A stretch of 64,000 nt of DNA from Clostridia bacterium (GTDB taxonomy: Bacteria; Bacillota; Clostridia; RGIG7378), in contig JAFYSJ010000023.1 in the NCBI GenBank assembly GCA_017559445.1, forward strand, positions 1 through 64,000, written 5' to 3'. Numbering within the stretch: position 1 is the first letter of the stretch; the number at the start of each line of letters is the position of its first letter. The notes below the pieces were generated by a model. That model ran no database searches. It was not told the DNA's origin and saw only the letters and a program-made list of their open reading frames with translations. A program made the position numbers and the translations under genes. Positions 42,111 to 52,003 of the stretch are shown piece after piece.

Positions 42111-44447
42111 CTATTCCAAATGCTCTGCACATTCTAAAATAATCTGGTCTGCTATTTCTGCTGACATTGCCTCTGCTGTTATTCTCACAATGTTCCTGTA
42201 GTCATCTGCGCAAATATATGCCCATCCGTTCTTGTGCCTTATGAACTTACCCTTAATGCCAGGCTTAAGTTCGTGCCACTTAGACATCTTTTCCACCAAA
42301 TCTGCCTTGGATTTTACTGGCAATTCAACTTGCTTTATGGTTGTCTCCTTTAATGCTTCGTCCAGCTTGTCTATGGTCGAGCCAATTCTTTTTGCATACG
42401 CAAGTAGCCTCATGGTCAAAAGGAGTCCATCCGAAAGCCATTCCTGGTCCATTAAATCATTTACTAAATTCTCTCTATCACACAGGTCGCTAGAGGTGTA
42501 TAGAAGTCTTAGATTTTTTATCTTTGTGTAAAGGAAACTACTGTTTTCACAAACTGGAAAATCCCCATTGAACTGGTCTCTCAATGTGTATGAATAAAGA
42601 AGTCTCAGTCTCTCAGGATCAATGACTCTGCCAGAGCTTGTAACCAATGTAACATTCTCGCCCTTTTCGCCAAAATACATGGCCATTGCACCATGGTGGT
42701 AACTCAACCTATCTTGAACTGCCTCTATTCCATCCTGCTCGCCAAGCAAGATTGGAATGCACTTTATACCCAGTCCCCTGATTATGCTAGACATGTGAAT
42801 TGCAATACCCGGGTTATGTGAAAGAGCTAATATTCCAAATGGGGCTAGGTTAAGTCCTGTACCAATACTTCGTAGAAGCTTACCTAAATATCTACCTTCT
42901 GCATCGTTTACAGTCACAGATTGACCTGCCACATGGCAAATCTTAGACTCAAAATCGTTAATCTTGTAAGCTTGGCTAATTTTTCTCACTTGAGAAGTTA
43001 TAAGTCTCTTGCCCTTGTGGTCCAAAATTACAAACTTAATCCCATCGCCCTTACTCCTATGTGCGTAAAATCCTAATGCTGCGGGACTTCCGTCTACTGC
43101 ATGTCTAAAGGCTGGCATTATTCCACCTGCAACCTTAATCACAGAAATACCCATACCCCTGATTCCAATTGCCACAGCATCTGCCAACAAATTGCCCTCC
43201 CTAGAGCCATCTGTTCCCAAGGCTACTACTCCGTCCTCCATACCAAAGCCTAGTGCTTGACCAATCCTAGTACCTATTTCCACCACTGTCTGAGAGGAAA
43301 TATCTCCAAATATTTCACCTAAACGCCAATCTATCAAGGCGCTACAGCTGGGGTCATATACGGAATGCTTTATTACAGACTCATTTTCCATATAATGAGC
43401 GGGCCAGATTCTTACATTTTCTGTGATTATTACGTTATCTCCAATGTGGGAACCTTCTCCAATGCAAACTCCGTAGTTTATGTTGCAATTTGCCCCAATC
43501 AAGGCATCCTTGCATATACATGCACCATCTATTTTCGTGTTTTCTAATATGGCAACGCCCATATCCACCATGGAGTTAGATATTTTAGTGTTTTCTTTTA
43601 TCTCAATATCCCCTGCTAAACACGTATTAGGCCCTATTTCTGCACCTACACCAATAGAAACATTTTCACCAATAAATACGGGAGGTGTAATTTTTACACC
43701 ATCTTTGTTCTCGTGACTTTGAGCCTTGCCTGTCAAATAGAGTTTTCCAGAAATTGCATCCTGTACTCCCTCCAAATATGACTCAGGGTCTCCAATATCT
43801 CTCCAGTAGCTGTTAAACTTGTAGCCCGAAACCTTGGCACCTGCAGTAATAATGGCAGGAAAAAACTGACTTCCAAAGTCCACGGCCTCTCCCTTAGGGA
43901 TCATGTCCACAGCCTTTGGTGACAGCACATATATTCCTGTGTTAATAGTGGTGGATTCAACCATTCCCCAGCATGGCTTTTCTGTAAACCCCTTTATATC
44001 TCCATGTCTATCCATGTTTACACAGCCAAATCTAGTGGGGTCGCTGGATTTTGTCACAGCAATAACAGCATCTGCCTTAGATTTTGCCAGATGGTCCACA
44101 ACTTTTGTGTATTCCACATCTGTCAGTGCATCTCCACACAAAACGAGGCAATCCTCTTGAACTCCTTCCATTATTTTGGCAACACATCCAGCAGTTCCAA
44201 TATCTTCATCTTCTATAAAATAGGATATGTCCATGTCAAAAGCAGATCCATCTCCAAAATAGTCTGAAATCACATTTCCCATGTACCTCAAGGCAATAGT
44301 CACCTGGCGGATACCCTGTTCCCTAAGGCTCCTTATGGTCCACTCCAACAAAGGCTTATCCAAAATCCTAATCATAGGCTTTGGTAAATTGCTAGTTAAT
44401 GGTCTAAGTCGTGTTCCTTCTCCACCTGCGAGAATTATTGTCTTCAT
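42111..44447 (-). CDS. Nucleotidyltransferase-phosphohexomutase fusion (mannose-1-phosphate guanylyltransferase-like)
   Basis: A 778-residue fusion. Residues 1-230 are an NTP-sugar transferase (MKTIILAGGEGTRLRPLTSNLPKPM, CGDALTD, FTEKP). Residues about 250-370 are left-handed beta-helix hexapeptides (FIGENVSIGVGAEIGPN...). Residues about 375-760 are a phosphoglucomutase/phosphomannomutase-like unit with ALGTDGSREGN at the active-site serine place and a modified late motif. It probably makes NDP-hexose for glycan or polysaccharide synthesis. A terminator hairpin sits directly against the ATG, with no other ribosome site. Confidence 0.88.
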   Translation of the reverse strand: MKTIILAGGEGTRLRPLTSNLPKPMIRILDKPLLEWTIRSLREQGIRQVTIALRYMGNVISDYFGDGSAFDMDISYFIEDEDIGTAGCVAKIMEGVQEDCLVLCGDALTDVEYTKVVDHLAKSKADAVIAVTKSSDPTRFGCVNMDRHGDIKGFTEKPCWGMVESTTINTGIYVLSPKAVDMIPKGEAVDFGSQFFPAIITAGAKVSGYKFNSYWRDIGDPESYLEGVQDAISGKLYLTGKAQSHENKDGVKITPPVFIGENVSIGVGAEIGPNTCLAGDIEIKENTKISNSMVDMGVAILENTKIDGACICKDALIGANCNINYGVCIGEGSHIGDNVIITENVRIWPAHYMENESVIKHSVYDPSCSALIDWRLGEIFGDISSQTVVEIGTRIGQALGFGMEDGVVALGTDGSREGNLLADAVAIGIRGMGISVIKVAGGIMPAFRHAVDGSPAALGFYAHRSKGDGIKFVILDHKGKRLITSQVRKISQAYKINDFESKICHVAGQSVTVNDAEGRYLGKLLRSIGTGLNLAPFGILALSHNPGIAIHMSSIIRGLGIKCIPILLGEQDGIEAVQDRLSYHHGAMAMYFGEKGENVTLVTSSGRVIDPERLRLLYSYTLRDQFNGDFPVCENSSFLYTKIKNLRLLYTSSDLCDRENLVNDLMDQEWLSDGLLLTMRLLAYAKRIGSTIDKLDEALKETTIKQVELPVKSKADLVEKMSKWHELKPGIKGKFIRHKNGWAYICADDYRNIVRITAEAMSAEIADQIILECAEHLE

Positions 44448-44483
44448 AAAAAAAGTAGTCCTCAAATATGTTCTTGGACTACT
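44447..44483 (-). terminator. Terminator of the nusA-infB operon, abutting the next start codon
   Basis: AGTAGTCC (44476-44483) pairs perfectly with GGACTACT (44454-44461) on the minus strand across a 14-nt loop. T7 follows and is immediately joined to the ATG of the nucleotidyltransferase-mutase gene. It should end the transcript through queH and may attenuate the next gene. Confidence 0.8.
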
Positions 44484-44505
44484 ATTCTGTGTACATATTA
44501 AGTTT

Positions 44506-45075
44506 TTATACTTTGCCGTTATAGTTAGCTAAAAGCTTTTCCCTAAGCTCATCTGGTGCACTCCACATACAACCACAAAAACGCTGTCTATAAAGGCCAA
44601 TATCCTTTGCCATTTGTTGTCCCTGACGATAACCAAGTCTAAAATCCTCGTAATGGAATGTTATTCCATATTTTTGTGCCAATTGCTGACACTTTTGGAT
44701 AATGTAATCATGGTCTTGCCAAAGGCTAACAAGCAATGTTGTTGTAAATGCATCGTATCCATTTTCCTTGGCATACTTAGCCGCATATTCTAGGCGCAAG
44801 TCATAGCACATTCTGCAGCGAAGTTTGTTCTCCTCTGGGCCATATTTTGCCCACTTATCCTGGAGAAAATCCTCTGTGGTAACCAAGGCTATTCCATAGT
44901 GATCACATGCCAATTGAGCGTTTTCTTTGCGTCTAACAAACTCCTCAATTGGGTGAATATTTGGGTTATGGTAAAGTCCTGTTATGTTTTCTGCCTCAAA
45001 CTGTGGAATAAGCTGAGCCAAAGGATACATGGAACATGGTCCACAACAAATGTGAAGTAATAACTTATTTGCCAT
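44506..45075 (-). CDS. queH: Epoxyqueuosine reductase QueH
   Basis: A 189-residue protein with the QueH (DUF208) motifs LLHICCGPCSMYP at the N terminus, RCRMCYDLRLEYAA near 103, and RQRFCGCMWS near 163, supplying iron-sulphur cysteines. It performs the last step of queuosine synthesis in tRNA. It overlaps the FAD-synthetase gene by 11 bp, an unusual end to a nusA operon. Confidence 0.93.
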   Translation of the reverse strand: MANKLLLHICCGPCSMYPLAQLIPQFEAENITGLYHNPNIHPIEEFVRRKENAQLACDHYGIALVTTEDFLQDKWAKYGPEENKLRCRMCYDLRLEYAAKYAKENGYDAFTTTLLVSLWQDHDYIIQKCQQLAQKYGITFHYEDFRLGYRQGQQMAKDIGLYRQRFCGCMWSAPDELREKLLANYNGKV

Positions 45076-45598
45076 ATGAACCTCCCATTAAATCCTTAGC
45101 TGTTTGGATATCTCCACGGCTCATGGCATCGCGAATAACCGTACTGCTAACCTTGCTACCATCTCTAGTTACAAGAGGAACAACAATTGCTTCCATTCCT
45201 TCTGCACGACACATTGCCTCAAGGTCCTGGGATGTGGCCATTCCACCCTTACCGAATGTAAAATCCTGGCCAACAACAACACAAGAAATGTTTGCATCCT
45301 TAAGGTATTTAACAAAGTCCTCTGGAGCCATCCCAGCAAACTCTGGAGTAAAGTTTCTGCAGTAGTACTGGTCTACGCCAAGTTCTTCTAACTGGCTAAT
45401 CTTTTGATCCTCTGTCATGAGGAGAGTCGCTTCCTTAAAGGGCGAAAATGTATAAACCATAGAAAGACAATCATTTTCTTTAGAATATTCTATTGCTTTG
45501 GAGATAATCTCCCTGTGACCAATATGTATTCCATCGAAACAGCCAATACATGCACATCTCTTTTGTTGAGAATATATTAACTGGTGAAGTACGATCAT
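45065..45598 (-). CDS. ribF: FAD synthetase, riboflavin-kinase domain absent
   Basis: A 177-residue protein matching only the N-terminal adenylyltransferase half of RibF: ACIGCFDGIHIGHREII at the N terminus and SSTVIRDAMSRGDI near 150. The riboflavin kinase half (about 120 residues) is missing, so it probably makes FAD from FMN supplied by another enzyme, as in several Clostridia. It overlaps truB by four bases, the usual RibF position. Confidence 0.88.
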   Translation of the reverse strand: MIVLHQLIYSQQKRCACIGCFDGIHIGHREIISKAIEYSKENDCLSMVYTFSPFKEATLLMTEDQKISQLEELGVDQYYCRNFTPEFAGMAPEDFVKYLKDANISCVVVGQDFTFGKGGMATSQDLEAMCRAEGMEAIVVPLVTRDGSKVSSTVIRDAMSRGDIQTAKDLMGGSYGK

Positions 45599-46476
45599 GT
45601 ATCAAACCTCTTTTCCAGCTTAAGCATGTTGTCAATTACTCGGCCAGGTCCCATAAATATGTCGCTGTACACTCTGTAAAGTCCGTCTGGCAAATCAACC
45701 TTAATTGCAACACCATTAGATGCCTTAGCAAGATTCTTTCCACTTAAATGGACCTCTGGATAAACATGGAAAATATGGTCAGTTGGCAAAATCATCTGAT
45801 CTACTGTGCCATCTTCCAATGCTTTTTCGAATTGAGTTAAACTTACACACATGTTGCCCATAACAGCACCACAGGATGTGCGATAAAGGTATGACATACA
45901 CGCTGGACAACCAAGCTTTTTGCCAATATCGTAACAAAGTGAACGAATATATGTGCCCTTGGAAACCTCTACATCAAAGAGAACTCGAACATGGTCACCA
46001 TCTCTTGTAATGCTATTTACAGAAATACTGTGGATCTTAACCTTTCTTGCAGGCAAATCCACTGTTTCACCTCTACGTGCCACATCGTACATCTTCTGAC
46101 CATCGATTTTAATGGCAGAATACATAGGTGGTACCTGATCTATGTCACCACAAAAAGACTCAACTGCTGCAATAATTTCATCATCTGTTGCTTCACATGG
46201 CTTAGCCTCTATAACTTGTCCATCTGTATCGTATGTGTCTGTAGCAACTCCCAGGAGCATCTCTGCCCTATAGGATTTTGAATCGTACTCAAAGTAAGGG
46301 ATAGCCTTAGTTCCACGTCCAAGGCATAGAACCATAACACCCATGGCATTAGGATCCAGAGTGCCTGTATGTCCAACCTTTTTAGTAGAAAGTCTCCTGC
46401 GAACGTAGTTGACCAAGTCAAAAGAGGTCATATTTGCAGGCTTAAGCATGTAAATATATCCGTTAAATGAGTCCAT
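45595..46476 (-). CDS. truB: tRNA pseudouridine(55) synthase TruB
   Basis: A 293-residue enzyme modifying U55 in the T loop. Motifs: NGYIYMLKPANMTSFDLVNYVRR, KKVGHTGTLDPNAMGVMVLCLG near 38 (catalytic Asp), and SKGTYIRSLCYDIGKKLG near 175. The ATG at 46476 lies inside the nrnA 3' end, with no strong ribosome site; coupled translation is likely. Confidence 0.95.
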   Translation of the reverse strand: MDSFNGYIYMLKPANMTSFDLVNYVRRRLSTKKVGHTGTLDPNAMGVMVLCLGRGTKAIPYFEYDSKSYRAEMLLGVATDTYDTDGQVIEAKPCEATDDEIIAAVESFCGDIDQVPPMYSAIKIDGQKMYDVARRGETVDLPARKVKIHSISVNSITRDGDHVRVLFDVEVSKGTYIRSLCYDIGKKLGCPACMSYLYRTSCGAVMGNMCVSLTQFEKALEDGTVDQMILPTDHIFHVYPEVHLSGKNLAKASNGVAIKVDLPDGLYRVYSDIFMGPGRVIDNMLKLEKRFDT

Positions 46477-47455
46477 TTTCAATAATATATGTGGCCACAA
46501 TATGTGCTGCAGATTCTGCATCTGCATCTACTCTGCAACCAGCTGCGTTAATATGTCCGCCACCACCAAAATGTGCTGCAACCTGAGCCACATTGGCTTC
46601 CTTACTTCTCAAGCTACACTTTGTGGGGCCATCCAATGTTTCCTTAGCCAAAATGGCAATTTCGCAACCTTCTGTAGCAAAAACAAGGCTTACAATGCCA
46701 TCTGTTTCGCTATCTGTACATCCAGTTTCGTCCAAAAGTTGGCGTGTAATATAAGATGTACAAATCTTGCCACCTGCATACTGCTTTTCATTAGAAAGGC
46801 AATGTCCAATTACCTGATTTCTAGCAAAGGAAGATGACTTAAAGAGTCTAAAAGAAATATCGTCCACCTTAACTGAGTCATATTCACAAAGCTTAGCAGA
46901 AACCATCATGGAATTAGGAGTTGTATTCTTCTGTGAAAGTCCGCCTGTATCTGAGCTAATGGCTGTGTAAAGACAAACTGCCTCCTCTGCTGTTGGCTCA
47001 CCTGCAATATGACAGATGAACTCATACACAAGCTCTGCACAAGCACCATAGTGGGGCTCACGCACATCAACATCTGCGTATGCAGTGAAAGAGCTGTGGT
47101 GGTCAAATGAAATAACATATGCACCATCCAAAAGCTGAACTCTAGAGCCCAAAAGCTGTGTAGATGCTGTGTCTACAGTCAAAACAAGATCATACTTGTC
47201 CTGTCCATCTGGCCAAACCTTAATATTTTCAATACCTGGCATGAAGCTATATTTTGAGCCTACAGCCTCCTGAGAAATCAAGGTGCAGCATGTCAAGTTT
47301 TGTCCATAAACCCTAGATACGGCAGATTGTAAGGCCAAAGCAGAGCCGTAACAATCACCATCTCCATAAGCGTGACAAAGCACAGCAATTTTACTTGCTG
47401 TGCTCAATCTCTTCTCTATGGTAGCAAACAAATCAATCTTAATTTGTCTCTCCAT
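46463..47455 (-). CDS. nrnA: DHH-family nanoRNase/pAp phosphatase (NrnA-like)
   Basis: A 330-residue phosphoesterase of the DHH/DHHA1 superfamily that degrades very short RNA oligomers and pAp. HAYGDGDCYGSALAL near 29 and ISFDHHSSF near 116 carry the metal ligands; HFGGGGHINAAGC near 300 is the DHHA1 motif. ATG at 47455 follows AAGGAG; it overlaps rbfA by 17 bp. Confidence 0.92.
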   Translation of the reverse strand: MERQIKIDLFATIEKRLSTASKIAVLCHAYGDGDCYGSALALQSAVSRVYGQNLTCCTLISQEAVGSKYSFMPGIENIKVWPDGQDKYDLVLTVDTASTQLLGSRVQLLDGAYVISFDHHSSFTAYADVDVREPHYGACAELVYEFICHIAGEPTAEEAVCLYTAISSDTGGLSQKNTTPNSMMVSAKLCEYDSVKVDDISFRLFKSSSFARNQVIGHCLSNEKQYAGGKICTSYITRQLLDETGCTDSETDGIVSLVFATEGCEIAILAKETLDGPTKCSLRSKEANVAQVAAHFGGGGHINAAGCRVDADAESAAHIVATYIIENGLI

Positions 47456-47801
47456 TATCTTTCTCCTTGATCTCATTAAGAATTTTATCAATCTTAAAGC
47501 CGTAATCTACAGAGTCATCAATAACGAATGTCAACTCAGGAATGGAGCGAATAATAACCTTGCGGCCAATCTCTCTTCTAATAAAACCTGTTGCATTCTT
47601 AAGGCAAATGAGGCAATTCTTCTTGTCCTCCTGGGAACCCATAACGCTAATGTATACCTTAGCATACTTAAGGTCACGAGTTACATCTACACGCATAACA
47701 GTTACGAACTTTGGCATGCGTGGATCCTTAATGCTACCCTGCAAAATAACGGATAAAGCTCTCTTAATCTCCTCGGAGATTCTAACAATTCTATCTGACA
47801 T
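47439..47801 (-). CDS. rbfA: Ribosome-binding factor A
   Basis: A 120-residue KH-fold protein for 30S maturation. RIVRISEEIKRALSVIL at the N terminus and FVTVMRVDVTRDLKYAKVYISVMG near 32 are typical. It touches infB (one-base TA-ATG overlap) and overlaps nrnA. Confidence 0.95.
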   Translation of the reverse strand: MSDRIVRISEEIKRALSVILQGSIKDPRMPKFVTVMRVDVTRDLKYAKVYISVMGSQEDKKNCLICLKNATGFIRREIGRKVIIRSIPELTFVIDDSVDYGFKIDKILNEIKEKDNGETN

Positions 47802-50626
47802 TATCTGGCAACCTCTTCCATAGTGAAGGCCTCAATGATATCGCCTTCCTTAACGTCGTTAAACTTCTCAAGCTGGATACCACACTCGTAGCCTGCTGCA
47901 ACTTCCTTAACGTCATCCTTGAATCTACGCAAAGTCTCCATCTTGCCCTCGTATACTACGATACCATCTCTAACAAGACGAACCTCGCAGTTACGAACAA
48001 TCTTTCCGTCCTTAACCATACATCCACCGATTGTACCAACGCCGGAAATCTTGAAGAGCTGACGAACCTCTGCATGACCATGGATAACTTCCTGGAATGT
48101 AGGAGCCAAAAGACCCTTCATAGCAGCCTCAACATCATCAATAGCCTGGTAAATAACTCTGTAAAGTCTAACGTCTACGCCGTTCTCCTTAGCAACATCC
48201 ATAACGTTCAAACCAGGTCTTACGTTAAATCCAATGATAATAGCATTGGACAACTTAGCCAAGTTAACGTCGGACTCGTTAACAGCACCAACAGCACCGT
48301 GGATAACCTTAACCTTAACCTCGTCATTGGAAATCTTCTCCAAGGACTGCTTAACAGCCTCAACAGAACCCTGTACGTCAGCCTTAACAATAAGGTTAAG
48401 CTCCTTCATCTCACCAGCCTGAATCTGGTTAAACAAAGCATCCAAAGAAACAGTTGGCATGGACTTTCTGTAAGCCTCCTGCTGCTTTTCTTCCTTACGA
48501 CGCTCAACAAGCTGTCTTGCAACCTTTTCGTCGTCGATTACGTAGAACAACTCACCAGCCTCTGGAATCTCAGCAAGACCGAGAATCTCAACAGGAGTAG
48601 AAGGACCTGCCTCCTTAATACGCTTACCCTTGTCATCTGTCATAACACGGATACGTCCCATTGTTGTACCAGAAACGATGGAGTCACCGGACTTAAGAGT
48701 ACCTCTCTGAACAAGCATTGTAGCAACAGCACCCTTGTTCTTATCAAGACGTGCCTCGATAACTGTACCCTTTGCCTGAGCTGTAGGATCTGCCTTAAGC
48801 TCCTGCATATCTGCTGTGAGCAACATGAGCTCAAGCAAGTCGTTAATACCTTCGCCTGTCTTAGCGGATACTGGGATCATAGTGATGTCACCACCCCACT
48901 CCTCAGAAACAACGCCATAGTTAGCGAGCTCTCTCTTAACGCGATCTGGATCTGCTGTAGGCTTATCGATCTTGTTAATAGCAACTACGATTGTAACGTT
49001 AGCTGCACGAGCATGGTTAATAGCTTCAACTGTCTGTGGCATAACACCGTCGTCAGCTGCAACTACTAAGATAGCAATATCTGTTACCATAGCACCACGA
49101 AGTCTCATGGATGTGAAAGCCTCGTGACCTGGTGTATCCAAGAATGTAACTGTTCTGCCGTTTACCTGTACTACAGAAGCACCGATGTGCTGTGTAATAC
49201 CACCAGCCTCACCTGTTGTAACAGATGTGCTACGGATAGCATCCAAAAGGGATGTCTTACCATGGTCAACGTGACCCATAACTACAACAACTGGTGGACG
49301 TGCAACCATGTTGGAATCATCCTCTGGCTCCTCGTCGTTGAACAAAATATCCTCAGCTGTAACAATCTGTGCCTTCTCTACAGTTACGCCATACTCCATA
49401 GCAATAAGGGATGCTGTATCAAAGTCAATCTCCTGATTAACGCTAACAACAGAACCCATGAGCATAAGTCTCTTAATAACGTCTGCAGAAGTTTTCTTAA
49501 GAGCCTCAGCAAGCTCCTTTACGGAGATAGTATCTGCAATTGTAATCTTTGTGAGAACAGCCTTTGGTGGAATGTACTTTTCCTTCTTAGGAGCCTTGTA
49601 TGTCTTGCCTCCTGTGAAGAAGTTATCCATATCCAAATCTTCAATCTCACTACCAGAGTAATTGAGCATACGATTCTTATCAAATCTTGCATCGTTACTC
49701 AAGTTACGAGAACGCTCTCTCTCCTTGTTCTGATCCTTTGCTCCAGACTTAGCAGAATCCTTTGAGGAGTCACGTCTTGCATTAGGTTTTGCAGGCATGA
49801 AACCTTCAGCAGGCTTCTTTGGCTTTGGCTTAGCTGGAGACTTACCCTTTGTCTTGTAATCATCATCAGAATCCTTATCTGCAAAGGGAGAGTAATTGTC
49901 GTTCTTAGGTCTGTCGAACTGAGGCTTGTTGCCATAAGGCTTCTGACCATCCTTGTTGAAAGGTCTCTGACCGTCTCTGTTGAAACCGCCACCCTGGCCG
50001 TCTCTATTATATGGTCTCTGCTGTCCATCTCTGTTGTAGCCGCCACCCTGACCATCTCTGTCTCTGTTATATGGTCTCTGCTGGCCATCTCTGTTATAGC
50101 CGCCATTCTGACCATCTCTGTCTCTATTGTATGGTCTCTGCTGACCGTCTCTATTGAAACCGCCATTCTGACCATCTCTATCTCTGTTGTAAGGTCTCTG
50201 CTGACCCTGTCCCTGAGGTCTGTTATCATTGTTGCGCTCACGATCTGAGCGAACCTCGGAACCTGGCTTTACGTCACGAGTCTTCTTCTGAGGAGTAGTA
50301 ATCTGTGTATACTCACCTCTGTTAGAAGGTCTATGTCTCTTAGCGCCCTGATCATCACCATCCTGGCTGTGAACAGGCTTAGGCTGCTGTGGCTTAGCAG
50401 CAGGTGCCTTGTTAACAGGAGCCTGTGCCTTAGGCTGAGAAGACTCAGCAGGCTTATCTCCACCCATATTTACATATGAGCAAAGCTTCTTAACCTCATC
50501 TGCAGACAAAACCTTCATGAAGTTCTTAGCCTCAATGCCGATTTCGTTACACTTTTCGATAAGAGTCTTGCTAGGAATGTTTAATTCCTTTGACAAATCG
50601 TTGATTTTAATCTCTCTAAACTCCAT
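47801..50626 (-). CDS. infB: Translation initiation factor IF-2
   Basis: A 941-residue GTPase that places initiator tRNA on the ribosome. The N-terminal IF2_N motif ([22 protein letters not shown], landmark) is followed by a long basic, low-complexity linker (about 60-330) with [13 protein letters not shown] repeats, a second IF2_N motif near 360, the G domain with [15 protein letters not shown] near 452, DTPGHEAF near 497, and NKID near 552, then domains II-IV. Only the repeats in the linker are unusual. Confidence 0.97.
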   Translation of the reverse strand: MEFREIKINDLSKELNIPSKTLIEKCNEIGIEAKNFMKVLSADEVKKLCSYVNMGGDKPAESSQPKAQAPVNKAPAAKPQQPKPVHSQDGDDQGAKRHRPSNRGEYTQITTPQKKTRDVKPGSEVRSDRERNNDNRPQGQGQQRPYNRDRDGQNGGFNRDGQQRPYNRDRDGQNGGYNRDGQQRPYNRDRDGQGGGYNRDGQQRPYNRDGQGGGFNRDGQRPFNKDGQKPYGNKPQFDRPKNDNYSPFADKDSDDDYKTKGKSPAKPKPKKPAEGFMPAKPNARRDSSKDSAKSGAKDQNKERERSRNLSNDARFDKNRMLNYSGSEIEDLDMDNFFTGGKTYKAPKKEKYIPPKAVLTKITIADTISVKELAEALKKTSADVIKRLMLMGSVVSVNQEIDFDTASLIAMEYGVTVEKAQIVTAEDILFNDEEPEDDSNMVARPPVVVVMGHVDHGKTSLLDAIRSTSVTTGEAGGITQHIGASVVQVNGRTVTFLDTPGHEAFTSMRLRGAMVTDIAILVVAADDGVMPQTVEAINHARAANVTIVVAINKIDKPTADPDRVKRELANYGVVSEEWGGDITMIPVSAKTGEGINDLLELMLLTADMQELKADPTAQAKGTVIEARLDKNKGAVATMLVQRGTLKSGDSIVSGTTMGRIRVMTDDKGKRIKEAGPSTPVEILGLAEIPEAGELFYVIDDEKVARQLVERRKEEKQQEAYRKSMPTVSLDALFNQIQAGEMKELNLIVKADVQGSVEAVKQSLEKISNDEVKVKVIHGAVGAVNESDVNLAKLSNAIIIGFNVRPGLNVMDVAKENGVDVRLYRVIYQAIDDVEAAMKGLLAPTFQEVIHGHAEVRQLFKISGVGTIGGCMVKDGKIVRNCEVRLVRDGIVVYEGKMETLRRFKDDVKEVAAGYECGIQLEKFNDVKEGDIIEAFTMEEVAR
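49926..50215 (-). repeat. In-frame tandem repeat in the IF-2 linker
   Basis: Five or so in-frame units of about 60 bp encode variants of [20 protein letters not shown]. Unit-to-unit identity at the DNA level is high, as expected from recent duplication. The repeat length is a multiple of three throughout. Confidence 0.9.
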
Positions 50627-50635
50627 TATTTCTCC

Positions 50636-50902
50636 TTAAATAGTACCTGTTTCCTTAATCATCTGGTCGATTAATTCCTGAGGAAGTGTTCCTCCCAGTG
50701 ACTTAGAAACCTTCTTTTTGTTTCCCAGGGTTGCGATGCACTCTGCATTCTTACATACATATGCGCCTCGTCCCTCTACCTTGAACAAATAGTCCACAAA
50801 AGGGGTGTTGCTTTCATCTCTGCAGATTCTATACAGGTCCTGCTTGGGATGCATCTTGCGACAAACAACACACATTCTGTAATTCTTTGGATTACTGCTC
50901 AT
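50636..50902 (-). CDS. rnpM: YlxR/RnpM family RNA-binding protein
   Basis: An 88-residue DUF448 protein. YRMCVVCRKMHPKQDLYRICR and VEGRGAYVCKNAECI are the two family motifs. YlxR homologues bind RNase P RNA. It overlaps the nusA end by 11 bp and lies 9 bp before infB. The L7Ae-like gene (ylxQ) that often follows is absent. Confidence 0.92.
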   Translation of the reverse strand: MSSNPKNYRMCVVCRKMHPKQDLYRICRDESNTPFVDYLFKVEGRGAYVCKNAECIATLGNKKKVSKSLGGTLPQELIDQMIKETGTI

Positions 50903-51992
50903 CTGTATTCTCTGTCTCCTCAACTACGTTAAAGAGCTCGTTTGCCATCTCCTGTGCGTACTGGCTCTCGCTCTTAATGTCGATCTTCCAGCCTGTGAGC
51001 TTAACAGCAAGTCTAGCATTCTGACCTTCCTTACCAATTGCAAGGGAAAGCTGAGAATCTGGAACTACAACTTTAGCTGCCTTCTCATCTGGGTTGATAT
51101 CAACCTTAGAAACCTTAGAAGGGCTAAGTGCGTTGGAGATAAACTCTGCTGGATCTGCGCTCCATACAACGATGTCAATCTTCTCATTACCAAGCTCGTT
51201 TGTGATGTTCTGAACTCTAGCGCCTCTCTGTCCTACGCAAGAACCAACTGGATCAACACCAGCCATAACTGCATTAACAGCAATCTTAGTACGAGAACCA
51301 GCCTCTCTAGCAATGTTAAGAAGCTCAACTGTACCTGTCTTAATCTCTGGTACCTCAAGCTCAAAGAGTCTGCGAATAAGACCAGGATGTGTTCTAGAAA
51401 CAACAATCTGAGGACCGGACTTAGTGGAATCCTTAACGTCTACAACATAAAGCTTAAGATGCTGGCTTACATAATACTTCTCACCAGGCATCTGCTCTGC
51501 AAGAGGAAGAACTGCCTCTGTCTTGCCAATGCCTACGATACAGTTGTTACGGTCAATCTTGTGGATAACGCCTGTAACGAGCTGGTCCTTCTTATCCTTG
51601 TTAAGCTTATAAATGTTATCTCTCTCAGCTTCCTTAATCTTCTGAACGAGAATCTGCTTAGCTGTCTGAGCTGCAATTCTCTGGAACTGGCTTGGAGCCT
51701 TAACAATCTCCTCGGACTCCTCGCTGATATCCTCGTTATGATCGATGGATCTCTCATCATCAACTGTAATGTGACCGCTGAAAGAATCAGACTCGATGAA
51801 AGTCTTCTTACGTACTACGATGCCAATCTCACCAGTCTCCATGTTGAGGAAAGCGCGAATGTTCTCGTCAGACTCAAAATACTTCTTATAAGCTGTAGTA
51901 AGTGCAGATTCAATAGCCTCTACAAGAACTTCCTTCTCAAGGCCCTTGTCTCTACACATTAATTCAATTGCATTAATCAAATCGTTTCCCAT
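50892..51992 (-). CDS. nusA: Transcription termination/antitermination protein NusA
   Basis: A 366-residue protein with an N-terminal RNAP-binding domain (ELMCRDKGLEKEVLVEAIESAL, landmark), an S1 domain (LVTGVIHKIDRNNCIVGIGKTEAVLP) and two KH domains (VMAGVDPVGSCVGQRGARVQNI near 255 and LAIGKEGQNARLAVKLTGW near 328). It lacks the C-terminal acidic repeats of E. coli NusA, as in most Gram-positives. GGAGG precedes the ATG. Confidence 0.97.
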   Translation of the reverse strand: MGNDLINAIELMCRDKGLEKEVLVEAIESALTTAYKKYFESDENIRAFLNMETGEIGIVVRKKTFIESDSFSGHITVDDERSIDHNEDISEESEEIVKAPSQFQRIAAQTAKQILVQKIKEAERDNIYKLNKDKKDQLVTGVIHKIDRNNCIVGIGKTEAVLPLAEQMPGEKYYVSQHLKLYVVDVKDSTKSGPQIVVSRTHPGLIRRLFELEVPEIKTGTVELLNIAREAGSRTKIAVNAVMAGVDPVGSCVGQRGARVQNITNELGNEKIDIVVWSADPAEFISNALSPSKVSKVDINPDEKAAKVVVPDSQLSLAIGKEGQNARLAVKLTGWKIDIKSESQYAQEMANELFNVVEETENTDEQ

Positions 51993-52003
51993 ATATACCT
52001 CCA

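Noticed and set aside
45065-45598. Truncated ribF pseudogene
   Set aside because: The adenylyltransferase half is complete with intact ends, and single-domain FAD synthetases are known in Clostridia, so it is treated as functional.
48074-49069. Plus-strand open frame opposite infB (331 codons)
   Set aside because: It is the mirror of the conserved IF-2 G domain with strongly biased composition; no independent evidence for coding.
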